NCBI GenBank assembly: GCA_036280655.1
Contig: DASUQI010000006.1
Span: 1-64,000, forward strand
Direction: 5' to 3'
Source: DASSJM01 sp036280655
GTDB lineage: Bacteria > Actinomycetota > UBA4738 > HRBIN12
DNA length: 64,000 bases
Part shown: in pieces, positions 29,729 to 38,475 of the stretch
Position numbering within the stretch: the stretch's first letter is position 1
Layout: every line of letters begins with the position of its first letter
Notes under the pieces: model-generated
The model's database searches: none
Seen by the model: the letters and a program-made list of their open reading frames with translations, nothing else
What the model was told of the DNA's origin: nothing
Made by a program: the position numbers and the translations under genes

Positions 29729-31833
29729 GCGACCCCGCACACACGGCCGTCGCTCGTCGCCCTGCGCGGTGGCCCTGGCTCGTGGTCGGCAGCTTCATCG
29801 CTTCCGCATGCCTCGGGTCGATCCTCGTGGTGGAGAACGACAACCCGGTCCTCGAGCAGGTGCCGTTCATCATCGCGTTCGGCTTGTTCGGGATCGTCGG
29901 CGCCCTGATCCTGAGTCGGGAGCCGGGCAACCGGATCGGAGCGCTGTTGCTCTACGGATCCGGGGCGACGGCGGCGTCGTTCGTCTGCGGCGAGCTCACC
30001 ACCTACCTGGTGCGGCAGGGTGTCACCGAAGGCCTCGGGATCGGGATCCTGGCCCTCGTCTCGGACGCCGGCTGGGTCGTTGGGATCATCCCGGTCCTGC
30101 TCTTCATCCCGCTGTTGTTCCCGGACGGACATCTGCCGTCGCGCAGGTGGTGGCCGCTCGCGGCGCTCGCGTGGGCCCTGATGGCGTTCCTCCTGGTGGC
30201 GATCGTGTTCGCGACGCCGAAGTTCTCTGGCGCGAGCGGGCCGCCCGTCGTGGAGAACCCGCTCTACATCAGGGGTCTCGACGCGTTCGAGATCCCCGAC
30301 CTCGCCGTCAGCCTGGCGCTGATCGTCATGCTGATCGGCTCCGTTGCTTCACTGGTGGTGCGCTTCCGCCGATCGAGAGGCGACGAGCGCCAGCAGATCA
30401 AGTGGGTCGCGCTCGCGCTGGTGCTGCTGGTGATCTCGTTCGCGCTCACGGAGATCCTCCTCCAGCTCGGCATCGAGAGCGCCCTGATCGACTCGATCGT
30501 GTCGGGAACCGCGTTCATCGCGGTCCCCGTCTCGATCGGCATCGCAGTCCTGCGGTTCCACCTCTACGACCTCGACGTCGTCGTGAAGAAGACCCTCGTT
30601 GCGGGGACGCTCGCCGTGGTCGTCATCGTGGTCTACGGCGCAGTGGTCTGGGCGTTCGGCGCGTTCGCGTCGGGCCGCGAGAGCTCGGTCTCGCTGTTCG
30701 TGATCGCGCTCCTGCTCGGCCTCGCGTTCCGGCCCGTCGCGAGGTTCGCGCGCCGGGTCGCGGACCGCCTCGTCTACGGCCGGCGCGCGACGCCGTACGA
30801 GGTGCTCACCGAGTTCTCCGGCCGGATCGGCGACGCGTACGCGACCGAGGACGTCCTGGGGCGCATGGCGCAGATCCTCGGGCAGGCAACCGGGGCGGGC
30901 GTCGCCCGCGTCTGGCTGGCCGTCGGCGGCGATCTGCTTCCCGAGGCGGCGTGGCCCTCGGACGCGCCGGGCGCCGCACCGATGTCGTCGCGCGGCGAGC
31001 TCGTCGTGCCCGGGGAAACCGTGGTGGAGGTGCGCCACCGCGGCGAGCGCCTCGGCGCGCTCTCGGTCGCGATGCCGGCGAACGACCCGATGACGCCCGC
31101 CAAGGAGCGGCTGATCCACGACCTCGCCTCGCAGGCCGGCCTCGTGCTGCGAAACGTCCGGCTCGTCGAGGAGCTCCGGGCGTCCCAGCGTCGGATCGTC
31201 GCCGCCCAGGACGCCGAACGCCGCCGCCTCGAACGCAACATCCACGACGGCGCGCAGCAACAGCTCGTCGCGCTCTCGGTGAAGGCGCGGCTCGCACGCG
31301 GCGTCGCCGACGGCGACCCGGCGAAGACGGCGGACCTGCTCGGCCAGATCGAGGGCGAGCTGCAGACGGCCCTCGACGACCTCCGCGACCTCGCCCGGGG
31401 CATCTACCCGCCGCTGCTCGCGGACAAGGGGCTGGGCGTGGCGCTCGAGGCGCAGGCGCGCCGGTCGCCGCTCCCCGTGAGGGTGAACGGCGACGGCCTG
31501 GATCGATACCCGCAGGAGGTGGAGGCGGCCGTGTACTTCTCGTGCCTGGAGGCGCTGCAGAACGTCGCGAAGCACGCGGAGGCGAGTGCGGCGACCGTGA
31601 CCCTGTCGCAGTCGAACGGCCACCTCACGTTCGAGGTGGCCGACGACGGGGGCGGCTTCGACCCGGGCGCGACCGGCTACGGCTCCGGCCTGCAGGGGAT
31701 CGCCGACCGCGTGGGCGCCCTGCACGGCGACCTCGCGGTCTCCTCCCGCCCCGGCGGCGGGACGAAGGTGGTCGGCCGCATCGACGTGGACCCGATACCG
31801 GCCGCCGCGCCGAGCGAGGGGACGGGGCCGTGA
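29725..31833 (+). CDS. Membrane sensor histidine kinase, NarL/HisKA_3 type (sixth kinase)
   Basis: 702 residues, same family as the five-gene array: polytopic sensor with PGNRIGALLLYGSG, LLFPDGHLPSRRWW and FHLYDLDVVVKKTLV, a GAF-like region, LERNIHDGAQQQLVAL with H507, and an intact ATPase (ALQNVAKHA, ADDGGGFDP, GSGLQGIADRV). The start is GTG overlapping the stop of the receiver-cyclase gene in GTGA, so the two are co-translated and the cyclase is its most likely phospho-transfer partner. A longer upstream frame is a shadow of the cyclase gene. Confidence 0.92.
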   Translation: MSDPAHTAVARRPARWPWLVVGSFIASACLGSILVVENDNPVLEQVPFIIAFGLFGIVGALILSREPGNRIGALLLYGSGATAASFVCGELTTYLVRQGVTEGLGIGILALVSDAGWVVGIIPVLLFIPLLFPDGHLPSRRWWPLAALAWALMAFLLVAIVFATPKFSGASGPPVVENPLYIRGLDAFEIPDLAVSLALIVMLIGSVASLVVRFRRSRGDERQQIKWVALALVLLVISFALTEILLQLGIESALIDSIVSGTAFIAVPVSIGIAVLRFHLYDLDVVVKKTLVAGTLAVVVIVVYGAVVWAFGAFASGRESSVSLFVIALLLGLAFRPVARFARRVADRLVYGRRATPYEVLTEFSGRIGDAYATEDVLGRMAQILGQATGAGVARVWLAVGGDLLPEAAWPSDAPGAAPMSSRGELVVPGETVVEVRHRGERLGALSVAMPANDPMTPAKERLIHDLASQAGLVLRNVRLVEELRASQRRIVAAQDAERRRLERNIHDGAQQQLVALSVKARLARGVADGDPAKTADLLGQIEGELQTALDDLRDLARGIYPPLLADKGLGVALEAQARRSPLPVRVNGDGLDRYPQEVEAAVYFSCLEALQNVAKHAEASAATVTLSQSNGHLTFEVADDGGGFDPGATGYGSGLQGIADRVGALHGDLAVSSRPGGGTKVVGRIDVDPIPAAAPSEGTGP

Positions 31834-32564
31834 GGCGGGCGTTCCGGATCGTGGCCGGCGCGTTCGCCGCCTTCGCGATCGTGTTCAGCGTCCCGTTCCT
31901 TATCGGCTCCTTCGTGAGCGAGGACGAGGAGATCCACCTGTTCCACAACATCGGCGGGCTCGCCGTCTACGGCGTGATCCTCGGCGGTGCGCTGCTCGCC
32001 CTCGCGATCGCGCCGGATCGGAACGTCGCCACGTTCCAGGGTCTCGCGCTCGGATCGCTCGGCGCTCTCGTGGGCGGGCTGCTCTCCGGCGACGTGATCT
32101 CGGGCTTCTGGTTCTTCCCCGCGCTGGTCGTCGTGGTCCTGTTCGCTCTGCATCCCGATCGCGCCTCGCTGCTCCGGACCGGCCGGCGGCGGATCGGGTT
32201 CCTCGCCCTCGTGCTGCTCGCCGCGATCCCGCTCGTCGCGTACGCGCTCACCCATGCACGGCTCCAGTCCGAGGGCCTCGTGTCGGATCCGCACGTCGAG
32301 CTGCACCACTACAGCGGGCAGGCCGCGGGATCCCTGATGCTGCTGCTGTTCGCGGTCGCGCCCGGGCTCGGCGCCGTCGGCTGGCGTCTCGCGGCCTGGC
32401 TCGCCGGCGCCGCGATGGCGATCCTCGGCCTCGGCTCGATCGTCTATCCGGACCACGTGAGCGCGTTCGACACCGTGTGGGCGTGGCTGGCGCTCGCCTG
32501 GAGCCTGGCGTTCATGACGCTCGCGTGGCTCGGGGCCCGGGACCCGGCGGAGGCCACTGCATGA
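31830..32564 (+). CDS. Polytopic membrane protein of unknown function
   Basis: 244 residues with about seven or eight hydrophobic segments. The loop EDEEIHLFHNIGGLAVYGVI and a later VELHHYSGQAAGSL contain His residues next to membrane helices, which might bind metal or haem, but no family is recognised. GTG start overlapping the kinase stop in GTGA; its stop overlaps the next small gene in ATGA. Being co-translated with the sixth kinase, it could be a sensor accessory. Confidence 0.75.
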   Translation: MRRAFRIVAGAFAAFAIVFSVPFLIGSFVSEDEEIHLFHNIGGLAVYGVILGGALLALAIAPDRNVATFQGLALGSLGALVGGLLSGDVISGFWFFPALVVVVLFALHPDRASLLRTGRRRIGFLALVLLAAIPLVAYALTHARLQSEGLVSDPHVELHHYSGQAAGSLMLLLFAVAPGLGAVGWRLAAWLAGAAMAILGLGSIVYPDHVSAFDTVWAWLALAWSLAFMTLAWLGARDPAEATA

Positions 32565-32764
32565 CGGTCGAGCACCGCAAGCCGAAGAGTCCCTGGCGGC
32601 GCATCGAGCGGTGGCTCGTCGGCATCGCGATGGCGATGATCGCGTTCGTGCTCGAGAAGTTCGTGATCCGCGCGGTGCGCAAGCGCCAGCAGGCCGGCGA
32701 GGAGCCCAAGAAGAAGGATGTGCCGACCACCCTCACGTCCAAGGGTGGCGAGGTGGACCTGTAG
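32561..32764 (+). CDS. Small single-pass membrane protein, unknown function
   Basis: 67 residues. A basic N-terminus (EHRKPKSPWRRIERW) leads into one hydrophobic helix (LVGIAMAMIAFVLEKFVI) and a charged, Lys-rich cytoplasmic tail. No family is recognised. The ATG overlaps the previous stop, making it the last gene of the cyclase-kinase-membrane protein operon. Its TAG is two bases from the convergent stop of the Usp-ABC1 gene, and both stops lie in the palindrome GTAGGCCTAC. Confidence 0.7.
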   Translation: MTVEHRKPKSPWRRIERWLVGIAMAMIAFVLEKFVIRAVRKRQQAGEEPKKKDVPTTLTSKGGEVDL

Positions 32765-32766
32765 GC

Positions 32767-34878
32767 CTACGTCTGGCGTTTCCGGAACAGGTCGACGAGC
32801 AGCGCCATCGTCAGCACGAACGCCACCGCCCCGAACACCGCGGGCAGCCAGTCGGCCACGCGGTTGGACACGGCCGTGAGCGCGGTGCCCAGGATCGCCG
32901 CGCCGGCCGTGAGCGAGATCGCGAGCCGGCGTCCGGCGCGCCGGACCGTCGTCTCGAGCGACGCCGCGCGGAAGTTCACCTCGAGTTTCTGGCCGGGCCG
33001 AGCGCCGATCAGCCGCTCGACGGCCTCGACCATCTTCTGGAACCGGACCTTGAACCGCTGCGCCTGATAGAAGAGCGAGGTCACGTCGAGCTTGCCGCCC
33101 ATCCCGCGCACGACCGAGCGCATCAGGAACTTGCCCGCGACGTCGAACGGGTCGATGTGCGGATCGAGCGTCGCGGCCGCCAGCTGCATCTGCGCGAGCG
33201 CCTTGGCCGTGAGCGTGAGCGAGGCGGGGAGCGCGACGTCGTAGCGCAGCGCGATCTCGGTCATCTCCTGGAGCACCGGACCGAGCTGGATGTCTTTGAG
33301 CGACGCCCCGCGGTTCTTCGCCATGAGGGCGCCGAGCTCCTCCTGGAAGGCGTCGATGTCGAGGTCGGTCCGGTTGATCGCTCCCGTCATCATCAGCGTG
33401 ATATCGGTGAGGAAGCCGACGTCGTTCTGCCAGAACGCCATCAGCAGCAGCATCATGTGCTCGCGCAGGTCCGCGCCGACCTCGCCGATCATGCCGAGGT
33501 CCAGGAAGTACAGGTTCTCCTCTTCCGGCTGCCACATGAGGTTCCCGGGATGCGGGTCGGCGTGGAAGAACCCGTCCACGAGGATCTGCTTGTAGAAGGA
33601 CTCGAGCAGCTGGCGTGCCGCCTCGGACCGCGCCGGACCCTCTGGGGCGGAGGTCGCCGGGCCGCCGCCGATGTCCTGCATCACGAGCAGCCGCGACGTC
33701 GAGTAGTCGGCGTGCACCACCGGCACGCGCAGGCGCGAGAAATCCCTGATCACCTCGCCCATCCGGGCGATGTTGTCGGCCTCGCTCCGGAAGTCGAGCT
33801 CCCGGTGCAGCGACTCCGACAGGTGCTCGAACACCGCCTGCATGTCGACCACCTGCTTCAGGCCCGGGCGTTCGGACACCTTCTCCGCGAACACCTCGAG
33901 CAGCGCGAGGTCCTGCTCGATGTCCTCCTTGGCGTCGGGACGCTGGACCTTGATGACGGCCTTCGTGTGGTCGGCGAGCGTCGCCCGGTGGACCTGTGCG
34001 ATCGTCCCGGCCGCGAGCGGCTGCGGATCGATGGTCTCGAAGACGTCCTCCCACGGCACGCCGAGTTCCTGCTCCATGACCTTGACGACCTGCTCCTCGG
34101 TGAGCGGCGGCACGTTGTCCTGGAGCGTCGCGAGCTCCTCGATGAACTCGGGCGGCAGCAGGTCGGGTCGCGTGGACAGGATCTGGCCGATCTTCGCGAA
34201 CGTCGGGCCGAGCTCCTCGAGCGACTGCCGGAGCCGGACCGCCTGCCGGCGGCGGCCGGCCGTGCCGTCTTCCTCCGGCCGGCCGAAGAGCTCCTTCAGC
34301 CCGTGCTTGGCGAAGACCGTCGCGATCTTCGTGCCGCGGGCGATCAGGTGCGGCTCGGTCTCGGTCTCGACCGCGCTCGAGCGGATCGTCGTCCTTGCGG
34401 GGCGCTCGACCGTCGCGGTCTGGCCGTCGCCGGTCGTGTTCACGATGATTACGGTGCACCGCGCGTTGTGGCTGATCCGGTTCGGCACGTTGCCGAGCAG
34501 GAACTCCTTGCGCCCGGCCATCCCGGCGTTGCCGACCACGAGGACGTCGATGTCGTGCTCCTCGGTCGCGTGGACGATCGCGAGCGCCGGGTCGTCGTCG
34601 ATCACGACGTGGGCGCGGCCTCGATCGCCGGCGATCTTCGTCGCGTAGAGCTGCAGCTCGTCCGCGGCCATGCGCGCGCGCGTAACTTCGGCCGCCCCGT
34701 GCTCGGTGTCGGCCGGGTGGGCCGGGATCACCACCTGCACCACGTGGAGCTCGGCGGTGTACCGCTCCGCGAACGCGGCCGCCCACTCGACCGCCCGCTC
34801 CGCGGTCTCGGAGCGGTCGGTCCCGACCATCACGCGGCCGATCCCGGCACCCCCGCTGCTTCCGTTGCCCCCCGCCAT
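32767..34878 (-). CDS. Universal stress protein-ABC1/UbiB kinase fusion with C-terminal membrane hairpin
   Basis: 703 residues. Residues ~15-155 are a Usp domain (VMVGTDRSETAERAVEWA, and GRKEFLLGNVPNRISH in its nucleotide loop). From ~215 an ABC1/UbiB atypical kinase follows: KxGQ motif AKIGQILSTRPD, the Ala-rich loop LAAGTIAQVHRA, VIKVQRP, catalytic FFHADPHPGNL, and DLGM for DFG. The end has two hydrophobic helices. UbiB-type proteins support isoprenoid lipid or quinone metabolism. ATG 34878 was chosen because the Usp domain starts within 20 residues; the longer open frame runs antisense across the tRNA and is rejected. Confidence 0.87.
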   Translation of the reverse strand: MAGGNGSSGGAGIGRVMVGTDRSETAERAVEWAAAFAERYTAELHVVQVVIPAHPADTEHGAAEVTRARMAADELQLYATKIAGDRGRAHVVIDDDPALAIVHATEEHDIDVLVVGNAGMAGRKEFLLGNVPNRISHNARCTVIIVNTTGDGQTATVERPARTTIRSSAVETETEPHLIARGTKIATVFAKHGLKELFGRPEEDGTAGRRRQAVRLRQSLEELGPTFAKIGQILSTRPDLLPPEFIEELATLQDNVPPLTEEQVVKVMEQELGVPWEDVFETIDPQPLAAGTIAQVHRATLADHTKAVIKVQRPDAKEDIEQDLALLEVFAEKVSERPGLKQVVDMQAVFEHLSESLHRELDFRSEADNIARMGEVIRDFSRLRVPVVHADYSTSRLLVMQDIGGGPATSAPEGPARSEAARQLLESFYKQILVDGFFHADPHPGNLMWQPEEENLYFLDLGMIGEVGADLREHMMLLLMAFWQNDVGFLTDITLMMTGAINRTDLDIDAFQEELGALMAKNRGASLKDIQLGPVLQEMTEIALRYDVALPASLTLTAKALAQMQLAAATLDPHIDPFDVAGKFLMRSVVRGMGGKLDVTSLFYQAQRFKVRFQKMVEAVERLIGARPGQKLEVNFRAASLETTVRRAGRRLAISLTAGAAILGTALTAVSNRVADWLPAVFGAVAFVLTMALLVDLFRKRQT

Positions 34879-34982
34879 GACCGGCGCATCATCCCAGACC
34901 GCGCTGGGGGCGCGAACGGTGGCGGCACCAAGGCCGGCGGTGATGCCAGCCCCCAGACGCGGTTCGTACACTGCTGCCGTTC

Positions 34983-35054
34983 GCCGGGGTAGCTCAGTGG
35001 CAGAGCAGCCGCCTCGTAAGCGGCAGGTCGGCGGTTCGAATCCGCTCCCCGGCT
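34983..35054 (+). tRNA. tRNA-Thr (anticodon CGU)
   Basis: All four arms pair. The acceptor GCCGGGG pairs exactly with CCCCGGC, the anticodon stem GCCGC/GCGGC encloses loop CTCGTAA with anticodon CGT, and the T arm has GGTTCGAATCC. The discriminator base is T at 35054 and CCA is not encoded. It reads ACG, a frequent Thr codon here. A pyrimidine-rich TCGTTC tandem stretch follows directly and may help termination. Confidence 0.96.
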
Positions 35055-35105
35055 CGTTCTCGTTCTCGTTCTCTGGCCCCCCCATCGCGGCCGGCCGCAG
35101 GCCGT

Positions 35106-35111
35106 TAGAAT
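35106..35111 (+). promoter_or_regulatory. -10-like hexamer, probable leaderless start
   Basis: TAGAAT ends 7 bases before the GTG at 35119, with no ribosome site between them. This arrangement predicts transcription starting at or next to the start codon. Confidence 0.4.
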
Positions 35112-35118
35112 CGCCGCC

Positions 35119-35733
35119 GTGCTCGGTCAGGTCAGCATCAACCCGACGGTCACCCCCGTGGAGAACAACGGCGGCTGGGTGTACATCACCGCCGTGTTGC
35201 TCACGCTCCTCGCGATCGCGCTCGTCTTGTTGGTGGTGTTCGGCTACATGCGGCTCGCGCCGAGGTTCCAGACCGACGAGGAGACGCGCAAGAGCGTTCG
35301 GCTCCCGAGGCGGCAGCCCGGCGGCGAGGTCCGCCGCCCCGTGAACGTGGTCGGCGCGCCGGCGGTGGTCCAGGCGCCGGTCGTCGCGTCCGCGCCCGCA
35401 CCGGCAGCCGCCCCCGCCGCGACGGCGACCGCCACCATCGCGCAACCCGCGGCGGCGCCGGCGGCAGCTGCGCCGGCAGCGGCCGCGGCCCCGGCTCTGG
35501 CCGCCGAGGCGCCTGCGCCGCAAGCACCTGCCGCTGAAGCTCCCGCCGCCGAAGCGCCGGCCGCTGCCGCACCCGCGCCGGCGCCCGCGGAGCACGCGGA
35601 GGTCTCGCTCGATCAAGAGACGTTCGACCGCGTGCTGGCCGAGCTCCTGGAGAAGGGCACGGATCGTCGCGTCGCTGAGGGCCAGGCCCGCCGAGCGGCG
35701 ATGATCGCCGCCCGCAAGAAGGCCGAGGGGTAG
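35119..35733 (+). CDS. Membrane-anchored Ala/Pro-rich protein, unknown function
   Basis: 204 residues. A short N-terminus is followed by one transmembrane helix (YITAVLLTLLAIALVLLVVF), a basic stretch, then about 95 residues of almost pure Ala/Pro low-complexity linker. The C-terminus (from EVSLDQETFDRVLAELLEKG) is a helical, charged segment ending in KKAEG. The design is a membrane anchor with a flexible arm; no family is recognised. GTG start with a -10-like TAGAAT 7 bases upstream. It is 11 bases from the next gene. Confidence 0.75.
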   Translation: MLGQVSINPTVTPVENNGGWVYITAVLLTLLAIALVLLVVFGYMRLAPRFQTDEETRKSVRLPRRQPGGEVRRPVNVVGAPAVVQAPVVASAPAPAAAPAATATATIAQPAAAPAAAAPAAAAAPALAAEAPAPQAPAAEAPAAEAPAAAAPAPAPAEHAEVSLDQETFDRVLAELLEKGTDRRVAEGQARRAAMIAARKKAEG

Positions 35734-35744
35734 CCCCCCGGGCC

Positions 35745-36824
35745 ATGGAGGCCGCAACCATCGACTGGTCCATGGGCTCTCGCGCCGCCGCGCTCGTCGA
35801 CTGGGGCACGGCAGCCGACACCGGCCGTCGCGTCGGCGGCTCGGGTCCGCCGTCGACGCCGGCCGAGCGCGCCGAGATGCGGGAGGACCTCGCCGAGGCC
35901 GCCCCTCGCGCCGAGGGGATGATCTCCGGGTTCACGAGGCTGTCCTCGGACGCGGGCTTCCGTTCGAGGGCGTGGGTCATGTCCCGCGGCGAGTGGGTGA
36001 ACGCCAACCTCAACGGACTCCAGCGGCTGCTCGAGCCGCTCGCGGCGCGGGTGCTTCCCGAGGGCGCCCCTCGGTCGGGCTTCCGCCGCAAGGCGCTCGG
36101 CGCGCAGATCGGTGGGCTGCTCGGATACGTCTCGAGGAAGGTCCTCGGCCAGTACGACGCCTTCCTGCCGCCGGACGACGACGGCCTCCTGTACTTCGTC
36201 GGGCCGAACCTGATCGACGTCGAGCGCCGCTTCCGCCTGCCCCCGCGCGACTTCCGGCTGTGGGTGGCGATCCACGAGGTGACGCACCGCGTACAGTTCG
36301 GCGCGACGCCGTGGTTGCGCCCGCACCTCGAGCATCTGATCGGGCGCTACCTCGAGACGGTGCAGGTCGACTCGCGTGAGGTCGTCGCGCAGATGCGGCG
36401 GGCGATCGAAGCCGTGCGCGCCGGCGCCGACTGGAAGGGCGCGAACGGCATCCTGCTCCTCATGAACGACGAGCAGCGGGAACTGTTCGCGCAGATGCAG
36501 TCGCTCATGACCCTCCTCGAGGGGCACGCGACGTTCGTGATGAACGCGGTCGCCGAGAGCGAGGTGCAGGACCTCGACCGGATGCGGAACGCCCTGCGGC
36601 AGCGCCGCCAGTCCCGGACCGGGGTCGAGAAGTCGTTCCAGCAGGCGATCGGGTTCGAGACCAAGGTGCGGCAGTACGCCGCCGGGGAACGCTTCGTCCG
36701 CGCGGTCGTCGAGCGTGCCGGGATGGACGGCTTCAACGAGATCTGGCGCGAGGCGGCGAACCTCCCGACCGCCGACGAGATCGTGCAACCCGATCGCTGG
36801 GTGGGGAGGGTCTCGGGAGGCTGA
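35745..36824 (+). CDS. Zinc-dependent metalloprotease-like protein, DUF2342 family
   Basis: 359 residues of the actinobacterial DUF2342/zincin-like family. The metal site HEVTH is at residues 177-181 (AIHEVTHRVQFG), with a later Glu in LLEGHATFVMNAV as a likely further ligand region. The family was linked to coenzyme F420 by co-occurrence only; its substrate is unknown. It sits directly before tilS, as in mycobacteria. The stop overlaps the tilS ATG by one base. Confidence 0.85.
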   Translation: MEAATIDWSMGSRAAALVDWGTAADTGRRVGGSGPPSTPAERAEMREDLAEAAPRAEGMISGFTRLSSDAGFRSRAWVMSRGEWVNANLNGLQRLLEPLAARVLPEGAPRSGFRRKALGAQIGGLLGYVSRKVLGQYDAFLPPDDDGLLYFVGPNLIDVERRFRLPPRDFRLWVAIHEVTHRVQFGATPWLRPHLEHLIGRYLETVQVDSREVVAQMRRAIEAVRAGADWKGANGILLLMNDEQRELFAQMQSLMTLLEGHATFVMNAVAESEVQDLDRMRNALRQRRQSRTGVEKSFQQAIGFETKVRQYAAGERFVRAVVERAGMDGFNEIWREAANLPTADEIVQPDRWVGRVSGG

Positions 36825-37846
36825 TGCGCCGCCCGCCGGCCGTCGCCCGGATCCTCGAACGGGTGACGAAGACGGCCCGGGAGCACGAGATGTTCGCGCC
36901 GGGGGACCGGGTGCTCGTCTGCGTCTCCGGTGGACCGGACTCGGTGTGCCTGCTTCATGCGCTGTGGCACCTTCGGCGGCTGTTCCGGATCCGGCTCGAG
37001 GTGTTCCATTTCGACCATCGGCTCCGCCGCCACTCGTCGAAGGACGCCGACTACGTCCGCCGCCTGGCCGAACGGTTGAATCTGCCGTTCCACCTGCGGG
37101 TCGCGCAGGACGAACCGCGGAAGGGTGAGTCGGTCGAGGCCTGGGCGACCGCGGAGCGGATGAACGCCGCGAACGAAGCCCGGAGAGAGATCGGCGCCGC
37201 GGCGATCGCCGAGGGACACACCCTCGACGACCAGGCCGAGACGGTGCTGTTGAACCTGATCCGCGGTTCGGGGCTCGAGGGCGTGAGCGGGATCTGGCCG
37301 GGGTCGCGAGAGGTCGCGATCGTCGAGCCCCTGCTCGAGGTCGAGCGCTCCGAGGTCGAGGCGTTCTGTCGGGCGCTGCACCTCCGTCCGCGGCTGGACC
37401 CGACGAACCGGGACAGGACGCTCCTTCGCAACGCGATCCGCCTCGAGGTGATCCCGGCGATCGAACGTGCAACCGGTCGTGAGGTGAAACGACCGATCGC
37501 ACGGTCGGCCGACCTCCTCCGGGACGACCGCACGGAGCTGTACCGAGTCGCCGTCGACACCATGCGCCGGGTCGTGACGGACGGCGACGGCGAGGAGCAG
37601 CGGTTCGACGCCGCCGGGCTGCGATCCCTGCCCAAGCCGGTGGCGTCCCGCGTCGTCCGCCTCTCGCTGTTCAGGGTCATGACCCTGGGCGAGGGGCCGG
37701 CCTGGAGTCAGGAGGCGGTCGAGGCGGTGCTGGACCTGGCGGCCGGCCGGCCCGGGCGCCGCCGCGACCTGCCGAACGGTTTGAAGGCCCGCCGCGAGCG
37801 GGAGTATGTTTCCGTCTCTCGCACTTCCCCCGAGAGCCGGGTGTGA
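36824..37846 (+). CDS. tilS: tRNA(Ile)-lysidine synthase
   Basis: 340 residues. The N-type ATP pyrophosphatase loop is VCVSGGPDSVCLLHAL near residue 30, and GHTLDDQAETVLLNLIRGSG is the second diagnostic TilS motif. The enzyme converts C34 of the minor tRNA-Ile to lysidine so that it reads AUA. The length fits the short actinobacterial form without the long C-terminal domains of E. coli TilS. ATG overlaps the upstream stop by one base; the hpt gene follows with overlap or a 12-base gap depending on its start. Confidence 0.94.
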   Translation: MRRPPAVARILERVTKTAREHEMFAPGDRVLVCVSGGPDSVCLLHALWHLRRLFRIRLEVFHFDHRLRRHSSKDADYVRRLAERLNLPFHLRVAQDEPRKGESVEAWATAERMNAANEARREIGAAAIAEGHTLDDQAETVLLNLIRGSGLEGVSGIWPGSREVAIVEPLLEVERSEVEAFCRALHLRPRLDPTNRDRTLLRNAIRLEVIPAIERATGREVKRPIARSADLLRDDRTELYRVAVDTMRRVVTDGDGEEQRFDAAGLRSLPKPVASRVVRLSLFRVMTLGEGPAWSQEAVEAVLDLAAGRPGRRRDLPNGLKARREREYVSVSRTSPESRV

Positions 37847-37857
37847 AGGGGGGCGAG

Positions 37858-38475
37858 ATGGAAGGCCAGGTCGCGCTGTCCGATCTCGACGACTCCGTTC
37901 GAGCGTCCGCCATCGACGTGCCGACCGACGCGCGCGAGGAGGACATCGACCGGATCGTCATCGGGGAACAGGAGCTCCAGGACAAGCTCCGGGAGCTCGG
38001 CGAGCAGATCACGGAGGACTACGCCGGCCGCGAGCTGCTGCTGATCGGCGTGCTGAAGGGCGCGTTCGTGTTGATGGCGGACCTGTCGCGCCACATCCGG
38101 CTCCCGCTCGAGGTCGACTTCATGGCGGTGGCCTCGTACGGGGCAGCGACGAAGACCTCGGGCGTCGTCCGGATCCTGAAGGACCTCGATCACGACCTGG
38201 AGGGGCGGGACGTCCTGCTGATCGAGGACATCATCGACTCCGGGCTGACGATCAACTACCTGCTGAAGAACCTGCGGGGGCGGCGTCCCGCGAGCCTCGA
38301 GGTGTGCGCGCTCCTGAAGAAGACCGGGATCCAGCGGGTGCCGCTCGACGTGAAGTACGTCGGGTTCGAGATCCCGCCGGACTTCGTCGTGGGCTACGGC
38401 CTCGACTTCGCCGAGCGGTTCCGCAACCTGCCGTACGTCGGGGTGCTGCGCCCCGAGGCCTACGGCGACGTCTGA
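37858..38475 (+). CDS. hpt: Hypoxanthine phosphoribosyltransferase
   Basis: 205 residues from the ATG at 37858, which has GGGGGGCGAG just upstream; an in-frame GTG at 37843 overlapping the tilS stop is the alternative. The PRPP-binding loop is VLLIEDIIDSGLT, and LKGAFVLMADLSRHI and FVVGYGLDFAERFRNLPYVG are typical of purine-salvage Hpt. It converts hypoxanthine or guanine to IMP or GMP. About 25 residues precede the usual start of the fold. Part of the conserved tilS-hpt-ftsH order. Confidence 0.93.
   Translation: MEGQVALSDLDDSVRASAIDVPTDAREEDIDRIVIGEQELQDKLRELGEQITEDYAGRELLLIGVLKGAFVLMADLSRHIRLPLEVDFMAVASYGAATKTSGVVRILKDLDHDLEGRDVLLIEDIIDSGLTINYLLKNLRGRRPASLEVCALLKKTGIQRVPLDVKYVGFEIPPDFVVGYGLDFAERFRNLPYVGVLRPEAYGDV

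Noticed and set aside
35053..35074. TCGTTC tandem repeat after the tRNA as a phage attachment site
   Set aside because: No integrase or mobile gene is nearby and no second copy of the tRNA end is seen; likely only a pyrimidine-rich tail.
34879..35757. Upstream extension of the Usp-ABC1 frame
   Set aside because: It would run antisense through the tRNA-Thr gene and the gene at 35119 and is Gly/Arg low complexity; the Usp domain start at 34878 is sufficient.
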